Part shown: in pieces, positions 17,917 to 26,385 of the stretch
Position numbering within the stretch: the stretch's first letter is position 1
Layout of the letters: every line of letters starts with the position of its first letter
From: an uncultured Muribaculaceae bacterium
Lineage (GTDB): Bacteria; Bacteroidota; Bacteroidia; Bacteroidales; Muribaculaceae
DNA: 64,000 nt
Direction: 5' to 3'
Assembly: GCA_904502025.1 (NCBI GenBank)
Contig: CAJGDJ010000006.1
Location: forward strand, 4,113 to 68,112
The notes under the pieces: generated by a model
Told to the model about the DNA's origin: nothing
Seen by the model: the letters and a program-made list of their open reading frames with translations, nothing else
The model's database searches: none
Program-made: the position numbers and the translations under genes

Positions 17917-18192
17917 ATGCACTTGAATTCTGAAGAAAAAGTAGAAATCTTTGAGAAATACGGTAAGGGCAAGACTGATACTGGCTCTCCTGAAGCTCAG
18001 ATAGCATTATTCTCAGTCCGTATTGCTCATTTGACTCAACACTTGAAGTCAAATCACAAAGATTATAGCACTGCGAGAGCTCTTAAGATGCTCGTTGGTA
18101 AACGTCGTCGTCTTCTTGACTATCTCAAGAAAAAAGACATCAACCGCTACCGTGCAATTATTGCACAAAAAGAGCTCGGTATCAGAAAGTAA
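17917..18192 (+). CDS. rpsO: 30S ribosomal protein S15
   Basis: S15 is a primary binder of 16S rRNA that nucleates the 30S platform. The 91-residue sequence has the family signature TGSPEAQIALFSVRIAHLT and the C-terminal GKRRRLLDYLKKKD. Length is within one or two residues of the family norm. It has its own strong promoter and is followed by an intrinsic terminator 30 bases later, so it is probably transcribed alone. Confidence 0.98.
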   Translation: MHLNSEEKVEIFEKYGKGKTDTGSPEAQIALFSVRIAHLTQHLKSNHKDYSTARALKMLVGKRRRLLDYLKKKDINRYRAIIAQKELGIRK

Positions 18193-18219
18193 GCCGCAGG
18201 CACTACTTGAAGATTACAA

Positions 18220-18250
18220 AAAAGCATCGCAAAATTGCGATGCTTTTTCA
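18220..18250 (+). terminator. rpsO terminator
   Basis: GCATCGCA and TGCGATGC form a hairpin with a four-base AAAT loop, followed by TTTTTCATTT. It lies about 30 bases after the rpsO stop codon. An A-run on the other side could let it work in both directions. Confidence 0.85.
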
Positions 18251-18320
18251 TTTATAACAACATGGTCTAATGGTCAAAAACATTAAACCAAGACTATTTT
18301 CGTAATTGAAAAGCAAAAAA

Positions 18321-18344
18321 GGGGTGCAAAATATATTGCACCCC
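18321..18344 (-). terminator. Terminator of the DUF4301 gene
   Basis: GGGGTGCAA (18321-18329) pairs with TTGCACCCC. On the minus strand the hairpin is followed by TTTTTT, so it ends the gene whose stop is at 18369. Confidence 0.8.
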
Positions 18345-18368
18345 TATCTTTTCAATGCCTTACTTCAA

Positions 18369-19895
18369 TTAACCTTGGTGAGTTGGACGCAATAGGTCGT
18401 TTACTGTTTTTACAGGATTAAACGTTTCGATAGGTACTTCAACGAAGATTGTATTCCAATCACTCATTGCTCCATTCCACAACCCTGGCAATTCAAGTGC
18501 TCGTAATTCTTTTCCATGCAATGATTTATTTGAAATAAAACCGGTTGCAGGATCAACATATTTAGGCAAGTCATAATGTTTACCATCAATATCTTTAATG
18601 TAGCATACCAAATCAACAGGATTAAAGTGCGTTGCTTGTGCCATCATTGCCTTATAATCTTCACGAGATAAATCTATTTGGTGACTTTCAAGAATTTGAG
18701 GAGATGTTGAGCCATCAGCATTATATGCAATATATGGACCTCCACCTGGCTCTCCTTCGTTTCGCACCATTCCACACACTCGCAAGGGGCGATCAAGCTT
18801 CTTTTTTATGTAAAGGACCAAATCAGCATCCTCAAGATGCTTCATTTGCTCATCACGCACATTAAGCACCTTATGCATAAAGTCAATCATCTCTCTAACA
18901 TCATCAATAGTATAATCTCCACTATTGATTTGACGCAAATATTGTTCAATTTTGTCGTGTGCTTGCATCATGTAACCTGCAATTACTTGCTTATACTGTA
19001 ATGTTGCATCACGGAATGAATCGGGGACTACGTTGTCGATATTCTTAATAAATACTGCTGCTGAATCTATGTCATTAAGGTTTGCAATCAACGCACCATG
19101 ACCTCCAGGACGGAATACAAGCGAACCATTTTCACGGAAGAGGGTATTATCAGGATTTACAGCGACTGTGTCGGTTGATGCTTTTTGCTCCGACATTGAG
19201 ATGTCAAATTTCACACCCATTTTCTCTTCGAGTGCAGGCACTTTTGCAACAAGTTTATCGGCAAAGAGTTGACGATGATTGCCTGAAACGGTAAAATGCA
19301 AGTGAACTACACCATCAGCACCAGTTGCAGATTGAGCACCTTCTACGAGTTGTTCCTCTACAGGCGTACGAGTTGTCCCATCAGCATAAGCATGGAAAGT
19401 CAACAAACCTTTTGGCAAATTGCCATAATTCAATCCTTCAGGAAGGATTATTGCAGCAATAACTTTCTTATATTCTCCCTCTGCGATTAGGGTGTCAATA
19501 TCTTTTGAATGCAATTTCAAGACAACCTCATTAAGTTCGCCAAAGAATGCAAGATTATGAACATTTGCTATTAATTGAGCCACATCTGAACCTTCGGCAG
19601 GTACATCTGCTTCACCCTCTACAAATGAAAATAATGCCTTAAACATACGTGATGCAGCACCCGACGCAGGAACAAACTTACACACCTCACCCCCATCGGC
19701 AAGATATTTTTTCCAACGAGCTACAGCGTCAGCCTCTTCTTGAGCCGACAATTGCACTATACCATCGCCTATTTTAGCCGAATTTGCTATTTTCAAAAAT
19801 GGGAAACCAGTCTTAAAACGATTTATCTGCGACTCCAATTCACATTGTGTCACGCCCTTCAATTCAAGGGTTTTAATGTCTTCAGGTGTAAGCAT
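18369..19895 (-). CDS. DUF4301 family protein
   Basis: The 508-residue cytoplasmic protein matches the DUF4301 family, which is widespread in Bacteroidota. Recognisable segments are FKTGFPFLKIANSAKIGDGI near the N-terminus, CKFVPASGAASRMFKALFSF (about 72-91), FRPGGHGALIANLNDID in the middle and CGMVRNEGEPGGGPYIA later. The Gly-rich GHGAL and EGEPGGGP stretches could bind phosphate or a nucleotide. The family has been compared with nucleotidyltransferases, but no reaction is established as far as I know. It is flanked by its own terminator and a possible minus-strand -7 element. Confidence 0.85.
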   Translation of the reverse strand: MLTPEDIKTLELKGVTQCELESQINRFKTGFPFLKIANSAKIGDGIVQLSAQEEADAVARWKKYLADGGEVCKFVPASGAASRMFKALFSFVEGEADVPAEGSDVAQLIANVHNLAFFGELNEVVLKLHSKDIDTLIAEGEYKKVIAAIILPEGLNYGNLPKGLLTFHAYADGTTRTPVEEQLVEGAQSATGADGVVHLHFTVSGNHRQLFADKLVAKVPALEEKMGVKFDISMSEQKASTDTVAVNPDNTLFRENGSLVFRPGGHGALIANLNDIDSAAVFIKNIDNVVPDSFRDATLQYKQVIAGYMMQAHDKIEQYLRQINSGDYTIDDVREMIDFMHKVLNVRDEQMKHLEDADLVLYIKKKLDRPLRVCGMVRNEGEPGGGPYIAYNADGSTSPQILESHQIDLSREDYKAMMAQATHFNPVDLVCYIKDIDGKHYDLPKYVDPATGFISNKSLHGKELRALELPGLWNGAMSDWNTIFVEVPIETFNPVKTVNDLLRPTHQG

Positions 19896-19932
19896 AAGGA
19901 TAAATTTTATAATATGATTTTAATTAATTACT

Positions 19933-19940
19933 CAAATTTA
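19933..19940 (-). promoter_or_regulatory. Possible -7 element for the DUF4301 gene
   Basis: TAAATTTG on the minus strand fits TAnnTTTG and lies 37 bases before the ATG at 19895. No -33 element is seen at the expected spacing. Confidence 0.4.
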
Positions 19941-20013
19941 GATAAAAAAAACGGAACAATAAAATTTTACTAAATATTTCAACTATTCACTCATAATTTC
20001 CATTGATATCGTT

Positions 20014-22038
20014 CTATTTTGCAAGTCGTTTTAATAAGTTATATGATGGAACAATTCCAAGTTCGCCGGCTTTACTTAAATCTGCTACACCTGAATCTTT
20101 ATTTCCTAATTTTAAATATACATATCCCCTATTGTAATAAGCTTCTCCTAATGTGGGTTCAAGTTGAATAGCTTTGTCAAAACATTTTAGAGCCTCAACA
20201 TAATCTTGCATTTCCAACAACGTATTCCCTTTATTAAAATATGCTATTGACAATCGAGGTTGAAGTGATATCAATTTATCCCAATCTGCTACAACTGCCA
20301 TTAACGCTGAATGTCGATTCATCGCATTAATTTTAGCCATATCAGTACCACCCTTTAATGGCTCACTTGCGAAATCATCTATCTTAATTTGATTGTAGCG
20401 TGCTATAGCTCTCAAAAAGTATGCCATAGCAAAATTAGGAGTTAAAGCTATTGCCTTATCCAAATCAGTTATTGCAGATTTATAATTTCGCGTTACCGAA
20501 AAATCCAATGCTCTCCCAAAATAGTCTAATGCTCGAGGTGTATGTGTTGTCAAATATGAGTTAAAATATTGTATTGATTCAAAATGTGATGCAATATCCT
20601 TATTGTCGGTCAGTGTTTGTTCTCGATTCGTAACAACAATATTGAAACGCAATATCCGAGATGAATTTATATCATCAATATCTTTAATATAATTCTGTTT
20701 AATTTTAAGTTCTGAATGTGAGGGATAATATGTCAATACAAACATCGGTTCAGGCTCAATAACAAATTCTTTATTCTGCACACTACCTCGAATATCTTTG
20801 CTATTATATTGTTGCTCTATATCATCTTTTTGATTAACCTTTATCAACTCTGAAAACTGCCTCGCAACAACGTCAGCCAAGTTTGGGTCATTTGATTCAA
20901 AAGCCTTAGCAAATGGATCTCCAATTTTACGCGTTTCTTCAGAAGCCGACAATCGCTTAACCAATTCAATAGACTTATCATATTCTTGAAAGGCCTTGCG
21001 TTTATCTCCCATTTCCTTGTATATCTCAGACCTTAAAAAATGAGCCACAGCAAAATCAGGGACTACGTCAATGACTTTTGACACATCGGCTAAAGCATTC
21101 TCAAAATCATGAATATTACGATATAATATTGCTCTATTATATAATGTTCGATAATCGCTTGGATTTAGTCGTAATACTGCCGAAAAATCTTCAATTGCTC
21201 GATTTATATCATTTATTTCGGCACGCAAGATTCCTCGGTTATAATATGCTATCATATTATATGGGTCGAGATTTATTGCATTACCATAATCTTCCATTGC
21301 CCCATCATAATTATCTAAACCATAATAAACTTGAGCACGTATTACATAATATTGGGATTCTTGAGGTTGTAATCTAATTGCCTCATTCATATCACTCAAA
21401 GCCTTTTCATAATTTTTTGTTGATGTAGCTTCTAATCCTGCACGCATCGCATACATTTCGTGAGAATATTTATTTAACATCAATGCCGTATCCAAATCCG
21501 ATATCGCACCTAATGTATCTCCTTGCGACATTCTCAATTTCGCACGTCCTCGATATGCCCTATCATAATTAGGATTATGTCTCATCAGTTCATTAAATGT
21601 TTTTTCTGATGACACATAATCTTTCAATGCATCTTGTGCAAGAGCTTTATTAAATAATATTTGTTTATTCCCCGGGAGTGCTTCTAATGCCTTATCATAA
21701 TCAGATATAGCCTCTTCATATTTGCCTAAATTTTGGCGAGCAACACCTCTTATTTCCCACACATCATTCAAAAACGGATTTCGTTCAATTGCTAATGTGG
21801 CATCAGCCTCTGCTCCACTATAATCTTCGAGATTAAATTTTGCCACAGCACGATAAAAATATGGCTTTGCCTGTTCGGGTTTTGCTTGAATTACCATATT
21901 AAAATACTGAATCGACAACATATAGTCTTCAAAATATATCGCATTTTGACCAATACGCATCACTTGCTCTGTATTTATCTGCGACTTGGCCGACAAACAT
22001 GCCATCAAAAATATTATTAAAATCTTCAGTATCCTCAT
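20014..22038 (-). CDS. Secreted TPR-repeat protein
   Basis: This 674-residue protein has an N-terminal signal peptide (cleavage near residue 19) and at least ten tetratricopeptide repeats. The first block (about 24-370) includes AYYNRGILRAEINDINRAIE and SDYRTLYNRAILYRNIHDFE. A non-repeat linker (about 385-480) follows, then a second block to the C-terminus (AYFNKGNTLLEMQDYVEALK). TPR proteins scaffold complexes; the location is probably periplasmic or outer-membrane associated. It is followed on the same strand by DUF4301 and preceded after 30 bases by an SGNH hydrolase. The specific partner cannot be named. Confidence 0.85.
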   Translation of the reverse strand: MRILKILIIFLMACLSAKSQINTEQVMRIGQNAIYFEDYMLSIQYFNMVIQAKPEQAKPYFYRAVAKFNLEDYSGAEADATLAIERNPFLNDVWEIRGVARQNLGKYEEAISDYDKALEALPGNKQILFNKALAQDALKDYVSSEKTFNELMRHNPNYDRAYRGRAKLRMSQGDTLGAISDLDTALMLNKYSHEMYAMRAGLEATSTKNYEKALSDMNEAIRLQPQESQYYVIRAQVYYGLDNYDGAMEDYGNAINLDPYNMIAYYNRGILRAEINDINRAIEDFSAVLRLNPSDYRTLYNRAILYRNIHDFENALADVSKVIDVVPDFAVAHFLRSEIYKEMGDKRKAFQEYDKSIELVKRLSASEETRKIGDPFAKAFESNDPNLADVVARQFSELIKVNQKDDIEQQYNSKDIRGSVQNKEFVIEPEPMFVLTYYPSHSELKIKQNYIKDIDDINSSRILRFNIVVTNREQTLTDNKDIASHFESIQYFNSYLTTHTPRALDYFGRALDFSVTRNYKSAITDLDKAIALTPNFAMAYFLRAIARYNQIKIDDFASEPLKGGTDMAKINAMNRHSALMAVVADWDKLISLQPRLSIAYFNKGNTLLEMQDYVEALKCFDKAIQLEPTLGEAYYNRGYVYLKLGNKDSGVADLSKAGELGIVPSYNLLKRLAK

Positions 22039-22068
22039 ATCAAACTACTACCCTCAACACAACCCTTG

Positions 22069-22764
22069 TTATTTTTTCGCCATCGAGTTAAGTGATTTTT
22101 GAATAATCGAAATCATTACTTTATACCCATCTCCATTTGGATGGCATCTATCTTTTGTATATTGTGGTTTCAATGCTCCTTCAACTGTAGCCATTGGAGT
22201 ATAATAATCGGCATAAGCAAATCCCATAGAATTGGCATAAGACTTAATTAGCCTATTCACTTCTACTATTTTCAGAGCAGGCTGTAAATCCTTTCTCCAC
22301 ACAAAATAATCACATGGCAATATCGAACACAACACTGGCTGTATCCCATTTATTCGAGCAATATCGCACATTGATTTTATATTTCTTAATATGTTTTCAT
22401 TTGAAATATATCCATTATTTTGTGCAATATCATTTATTCCTGCAAGAATTACTACAATCTTAGGTTGCAACTCTACAACATCTTGTTGAAATCGAGCGAG
22501 CATTTGCTCTGTAGTTTGACCGCTTATTCCTCGACCGACATAATTGTTTTCATAAAAAAATTCAGGAAACTCCTTCGCCCAAAAATCAGTTATTGAATTA
22601 CCTATAAAAACCACATCTGGCTGACTACTAATCAACTTATTCGAAAGAGCATATCTCTCATATTTAGCCCACGTCTTTACATCATCATTAGCTACTTGCC
22701 CCGAAATTCTCAAGCCAATGCAAAAAGCAAATATTATCAAATACCTTAAACTCAACAACCTCAT
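22069..22764 (-). CDS. Secreted SGNH/GDSL-type esterase
   Basis: The 231-residue protein has a signal peptide (about 1-23) and a complete SGNH hydrolase domain. The blocks are VVFIGNSITDFW with nucleophile Ser57, VGRGISGQTTEQML (Gly block), ILAGINDIAQN (Asn block) and KDRCHPNGDGYKVM with the Asp-His pair. It resembles Bacteroides acylhydrolases acting on sugar or lipid esters, but the substrate is unknown. It precedes the TPR protein by 30 bases and may share its transcript. Confidence 0.88.
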   Translation of the reverse strand: MRLLSLRYLIIFAFCIGLRISGQVANDDVKTWAKYERYALSNKLISSQPDVVFIGNSITDFWAKEFPEFFYENNYVGRGISGQTTEQMLARFQQDVVELQPKIVVILAGINDIAQNNGYISNENILRNIKSMCDIARINGIQPVLCSILPCDYFVWRKDLQPALKIVEVNRLIKSYANSMGFAYADYYTPMATVEGALKPQYTKDRCHPNGDGYKVMISIIQKSLNSMAKK

Positions 22765-22783
22765 AATGTGATTATATGTCTTG

Positions 22784-22791
22784 CAAAGTTA
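22784..22791 (-). promoter_or_regulatory. -7 promoter element for the SGNH esterase-TPR unit
   Basis: TAACTTTG on the minus strand matches the consensus and lies 19 bases before the ATG at 22764. Confidence 0.5.
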
Positions 22792-22841
22792 CATAATTAA
22801 TTTTAATTGGCATGATTGCACAACATATTTAATTTTAGTTG

Positions 22842-22871
22842 TTGTATTTTCACATTTATGCACTATCTTTG
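22842..22871 (+). promoter_or_regulatory. Promoter for the type II NADH dehydrogenase gene
   Basis: TTG (22842-22844) and TATCTTTG (22864-22871) are 19 bases apart, a good Bacteroidota promoter. The 5' leader to the ATG at 22946 is about 70 bases. Confidence 0.7.
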
Positions 22872-22945
22872 CAAAAAGATTAGGTTATTTTACGCAATAT
22901 ACAAACTTATTAATGCGTATTGTGTTACAGTAAAAAAGATTGTTT

Positions 22946-24226
22946 ATGTCAGAAAAGAAACGTATAGTTATTATTGGCGGTGGTTTTGGCGGATTAAACC
23001 TCATTAAAAACATCGACAAAAAAAAGTATGAAATATTACTTGTTGATCGCAATAATTTTCATAGCTTCCCACCACTTTTCTATCAAATAGCATCTTCAGG
23101 ATTAGACCCCGGTAGTATTTCTTTTCCTTTCCGCCGTGAACTTCGGAAAGGAAAAGTGAAAGGTGCAAAATATAATATGGGCGAAGTTAAGACTATTAAT
23201 TTCTCAAAAAAAGAAGTCATAACGCAATATGAAACAATCCCATACGACATATTGATTATTGCAGCAGGAACCACAAATAACTTCTTTGGTATAAAAGGAT
23301 TACAAGAGCAAGTTTTTACATTAAAAAGCACAGGTGAGGCTTTGCGATGTCGTAATGAAATATTATACCGTCTTGAAAAAGCATCTATAACCAAAGATCC
23401 CGAAGAACGACGCAGGTTATTAAGCTTTACAATCATTGGAGGAGGCCCAACAGGTGTTGAAATTGCCGGAGCAATCGGTGAAATGAAGCGTTATGTGTTA
23501 TCCCGAGAATACCCCGACATCTGCATTAATGACCTTTGCGTTACTCTTATCGAAGGTACCGACAGGCTTCTACGCACCATGAGCGAAAGATCATCAAAAG
23601 AAGCCCTTGAATATCTTGGGCATTTAATGGTTGATGTAAAATTGCTCAAAACAATGCAATCCTACAAAGACAATATCATTACCCTTGCCGACGGAGAAGA
23701 AATTTATAGTGAAATGGTTATTTGGACTGCAGGTATTACCGGTGAGCCATTTGTGTTTGAAGGAGGAACTCCCGAAATTACCCGTGGCAATCGATTTGTT
23801 GTTGACGAATATAATCGTGTTGCAGGAGTTCGCGATGTTTATGCTATTGGCGACATTTCATCTCACAGCGACGAAACATATCCATTTGGATACCCTCAAC
23901 TTGCACAAGTTGCAATACAACAAGCCGTAACCTTAGCCAAAAACCTCAACAAAGGCATAATGGCAAAAGCATTCAAATATAACGACAAAGGCACGATGGC
24001 TACAGTGGGTAGAAACCGTGCAGTTGTTGACTTAAATCATTTTCACTTATATGGACGCCCTGCTTGGGCTACTTGGATGTTTGTTCACCTTATTTCAATA
24101 TTAGGTATGCGAAACAAGCTATCAGTTCTCATGAATTGGATATGGGCATATTGCACATATAGCACGTCGCTAAGACTTCTATTTCACCCTACAAAATTTC
24201 CTAAAAGAGAGATTGACTGCAACTAA
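22946..24226 (+). CDS. ndh: Type II NADH:quinone oxidoreductase
   Basis: This single-subunit, non-proton-pumping enzyme passes electrons from NADH to the quinone pool at the cytoplasmic membrane. It shows the FAD-binding start IVIIGGGFGGLNLIK, the NADH-binding GGGPTGVEIAGAIGEMKRYV (about 165-184) and the second FAD contact VYAIGDISS (about 298-306). The C-terminal 50 residues form an amphipathic, aromatic-rich segment, as expected for membrane attachment. I chose the ATG at 22946 (MSEKKRIV, 426 residues) over an in-frame TTG six bases earlier. It has its own promoter and terminator. Confidence 0.93.
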   Translation: MSEKKRIVIIGGGFGGLNLIKNIDKKKYEILLVDRNNFHSFPPLFYQIASSGLDPGSISFPFRRELRKGKVKGAKYNMGEVKTINFSKKEVITQYETIPYDILIIAAGTTNNFFGIKGLQEQVFTLKSTGEALRCRNEILYRLEKASITKDPEERRRLLSFTIIGGGPTGVEIAGAIGEMKRYVLSREYPDICINDLCVTLIEGTDRLLRTMSERSSKEALEYLGHLMVDVKLLKTMQSYKDNIITLADGEEIYSEMVIWTAGITGEPFVFEGGTPEITRGNRFVVDEYNRVAGVRDVYAIGDISSHSDETYPFGYPQLAQVAIQQAVTLAKNLNKGIMAKAFKYNDKGTMATVGRNRAVVDLNHFHLYGRPAWATWMFVHLISILGMRNKLSVLMNWIWAYCTYSTSLRLLFHPTKFPKREIDCN

Positions 24227-24264
24227 TAATGAAGGTGTGTATTGATGTACACACCTTCATTATT
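24225..24264 (+). terminator. ndh terminator
   Basis: A 17-bp perfect inverted repeat (arms 24225-24241 and 24248-24264, core GAAGGTGTG) with a six-base loop overlaps the stop codon. Only a weak T stretch follows. The symmetry may also serve the opposite strand. Confidence 0.7.
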
Positions 24265-24348
24265 TATATACCAATCAGTTACACAATCGCATTCTTATTT
24301 TATGACTATATTTATTGACACTAAGCCATAAATATTAAATATTTTCTT

Positions 24349-24356
24349 TATCTTTG
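24349..24356 (+). promoter_or_regulatory. -7 promoter element for the tsaC-like gene
   Basis: TATCTTTG, an exact consensus match, lies 20 bases before the ATG at 24377. It probably drives tsaC, the sugar transferase and the ClC gene. Confidence 0.6.
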
Positions 24357-24376
24357 CATTTATAATACTACACAAA

Positions 24377-24970
24377 ATGGCAATGTCAAACGCAACAAAA
24401 AACGCATATCTCGATGACATAAAAAAAGCTTGCGATGTAATGCGTAATGGAGGTATTATTTTATATCCTACCGACACAGTTTGGGGTATTGGGTGCGATG
24501 CAACCAATAAAGAGGCTGTTGCCAAAGTGTACAAATTAAAACAACGTTGTGATAGCAAAGCTCTTATCATATTACTTGATAATGAAAAACTTTTACAACG
24601 TTATGTTGATGAAGTTCCCGATGTTGCATACGAACTTATCAACGTTACCATTAAGCCTCTTACAATCATATACGATAATGGCATTAATTTGTGCAAGGAA
24701 TTACTTGCTGAAGACAATAGTATCGGCATTCGAATTACTCATGAAGAATTCTCTCGACAACTATGCCAATCTTTACGCAAGCCAATCGTATCGACCTCCG
24801 CTAATGTCAGCGGACAACCAACCCCTAATTGTTTCAATGAGATTAGTCAAGAAATAAAACAAGGGGTTGATTATATCGTTCAATATAATCAGCACGACAC
24901 TGAACCACGCCAAGCATCGAGCGTAATTAAACTACGCAATGATGGTGTCATTAAAATTTTAAGAAATTGA
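24377..24970 (+). CDS. tsaC: L-threonylcarbamoyladenylate synthase (Sua5/YciO/YrdC family)
   Basis: The 197-residue protein should make threonylcarbamoyl-AMP from threonine, bicarbonate and ATP, the first step in t6A37 modification of ANN-decoding tRNAs. It shows GGIILYPTDTVWGIGCDATN (about 26-45), KALIILLDN, SIGIRIT and PIVSTSANVSGQPTP, which form the nucleotide and substrate pocket. Length is typical of the short YrdC form without the Sua5 C-terminal domain. Its stop codon overlaps the TTG start of the next gene (TTGA). Some family members are YciO-like with another role, so the symbol is probable rather than certain. Confidence 0.87.
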   Translation: MAMSNATKNAYLDDIKKACDVMRNGGIILYPTDTVWGIGCDATNKEAVAKVYKLKQRCDSKALIILLDNEKLLQRYVDEVPDVAYELINVTIKPLTIIYDNGINLCKELLAEDNSIGIRITHEEFSRQLCQSLRKPIVSTSANVSGQPTPNCFNEISQEIKQGVDYIVQYNQHDTEPRQASSVIKLRNDGVIKILRN

Positions 24971-26385
24971 TTAGCGAAACCCGACAACGAATTAACTATA
25001 TAATCAGCGACTACATTGCGACCAATGTAGCTTGGCTAATATTTAATATTATTCGTTTTTATTTTATTAATTCAAATCAAATTGATTACAAATCAATTTG
25101 GATTTTCATAACTTCCCACCAACTTGTTTTAGGGCAAATATTTTTCCCTCTTATGATGTTGGGAATCTTTTATTTATCGGGATATTATAACAAAGTTTTT
25201 CTAAAATCACGACTTCAAGAAATTATAAATACTTTTGGAACGTCGTTTATTGGAATGCTTGCCATATATTTTACAGCCTTAATCAATGATAATATAGCCG
25301 ACCGATTTCAAAACTATGAATTAATGGCGATGTTATTTGGACTAATGTTTGGCATAGTATATTTATTCCGATTTAGCATTACTCAAATTGCCACACATAA
25401 TATTCACTCTCGAAAATGGTCGTTTAACACCTTGATAATTGGAACATCACAGACTGCGGCTAATTTAGAATGCAAACTTCGCTCGTCTAAAAAATCTATG
25501 GGATTTAATATCGTTGGCTATGTCGAATCATGCGAAGGGCATATATCACGACATCTTAATCTCCCAATATTTCAACTTGAGGATTTACCTCAATTATGCA
25601 AAAAATTAAACATACAAAATCTCATTGTTATACCTCACAAAAATGGCATTAAAGCAACTGTAGATTTAATAAATAAACTGTTCCCATTAGACTTGCCAAT
25701 GTATATTTCGCCCGATTTATATCATTTGCTTACAACCAGAGCACGTGTATCAAATGTAGTTGGCGAGCCCCTTATTGACATTTCACAAGCCGAAACGAGT
25801 CAAAGCACAATCAACATTAAACGAGTGTGCGATATAATCATTTCTTTAATCACATTAATTATCATATCTCCTTTATTGTTAGTTATCGCAATACTAATTA
25901 AATGCGACTCTGATGGACCCATTATATACAAACAAAAACGTATAGGCTTCCACAAAAAGCCATTTAATATATATAAATTCCGATCGATGAAAGTTGATGC
26001 AGAGGTAAATGGTCCTACGCTATCATCACTTGACGACCCTCGCATCACAAGACTCGGCAAAACGTTGAGAAAATATCGGCTTGATGAATTACCTCAGTTT
26101 TGGAATGTACTCAAAGGCGACATGTCGCTTGTCGGTCCTCGTCCAGAACGCGAATATTACATTAAACAAATCGTGGCTAAAGCACCATATTATTCACTCA
26201 TTCATCAGGTTCGTCCTGGTATTACATCATGGGGCATGGTAAAATATGGATACGCATCAACTGTTGATGAAATGATTAGTCGCTTACAATATGATATATT
26301 ATATATCGAAAACGTATCAATTATTGTTGATCTAAAAATTTTATTTTATACAGTTCACACTGTATTTACCGGAAAAGGAATCTAA
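24967..26385 (+). CDS. Polyprenyl-phosphate sugar-1-phosphate transferase (WcaJ/WbaP-like)
   Basis: This integral membrane protein (472 residues) transfers a sugar-1-phosphate to undecaprenyl phosphate, starting exopolysaccharide or O-antigen units. The N-terminal half has four or five membrane segments and a CoA-binding-like Rossmann region (about 160-270). The C-terminal bacterial sugar transferase domain (about 278-472) carries KRVCDIIISL, YKQKRIGFHKKPFNIYKFRS, LDELPQFWNVLKGDMS and LVGPRPERE. The start is a TTG overlapping the tsaC stop; an in-frame stop lies 15 bases upstream and the first internal ATG would delete membrane segments. No other polysaccharide genes are adjacent. Confidence 0.88.
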   Translation: MISETRQRINYIISDYIATNVAWLIFNIIRFYFINSNQIDYKSIWIFITSHQLVLGQIFFPLMMLGIFYLSGYYNKVFLKSRLQEIINTFGTSFIGMLAIYFTALINDNIADRFQNYELMAMLFGLMFGIVYLFRFSITQIATHNIHSRKWSFNTLIIGTSQTAANLECKLRSSKKSMGFNIVGYVESCEGHISRHLNLPIFQLEDLPQLCKKLNIQNLIVIPHKNGIKATVDLINKLFPLDLPMYISPDLYHLLTTRARVSNVVGEPLIDISQAETSQSTINIKRVCDIIISLITLIIISPLLLVIAILIKCDSDGPIIYKQKRIGFHKKPFNIYKFRSMKVDAEVNGPTLSSLDDPRITRLGKTLRKYRLDELPQFWNVLKGDMSLVGPRPEREYYIKQIVAKAPYYSLIHQVRPGITSWGMVKYGYASTVDEMISRLQYDILYIENVSIIVDLKILFYTVHTVFTGKGI

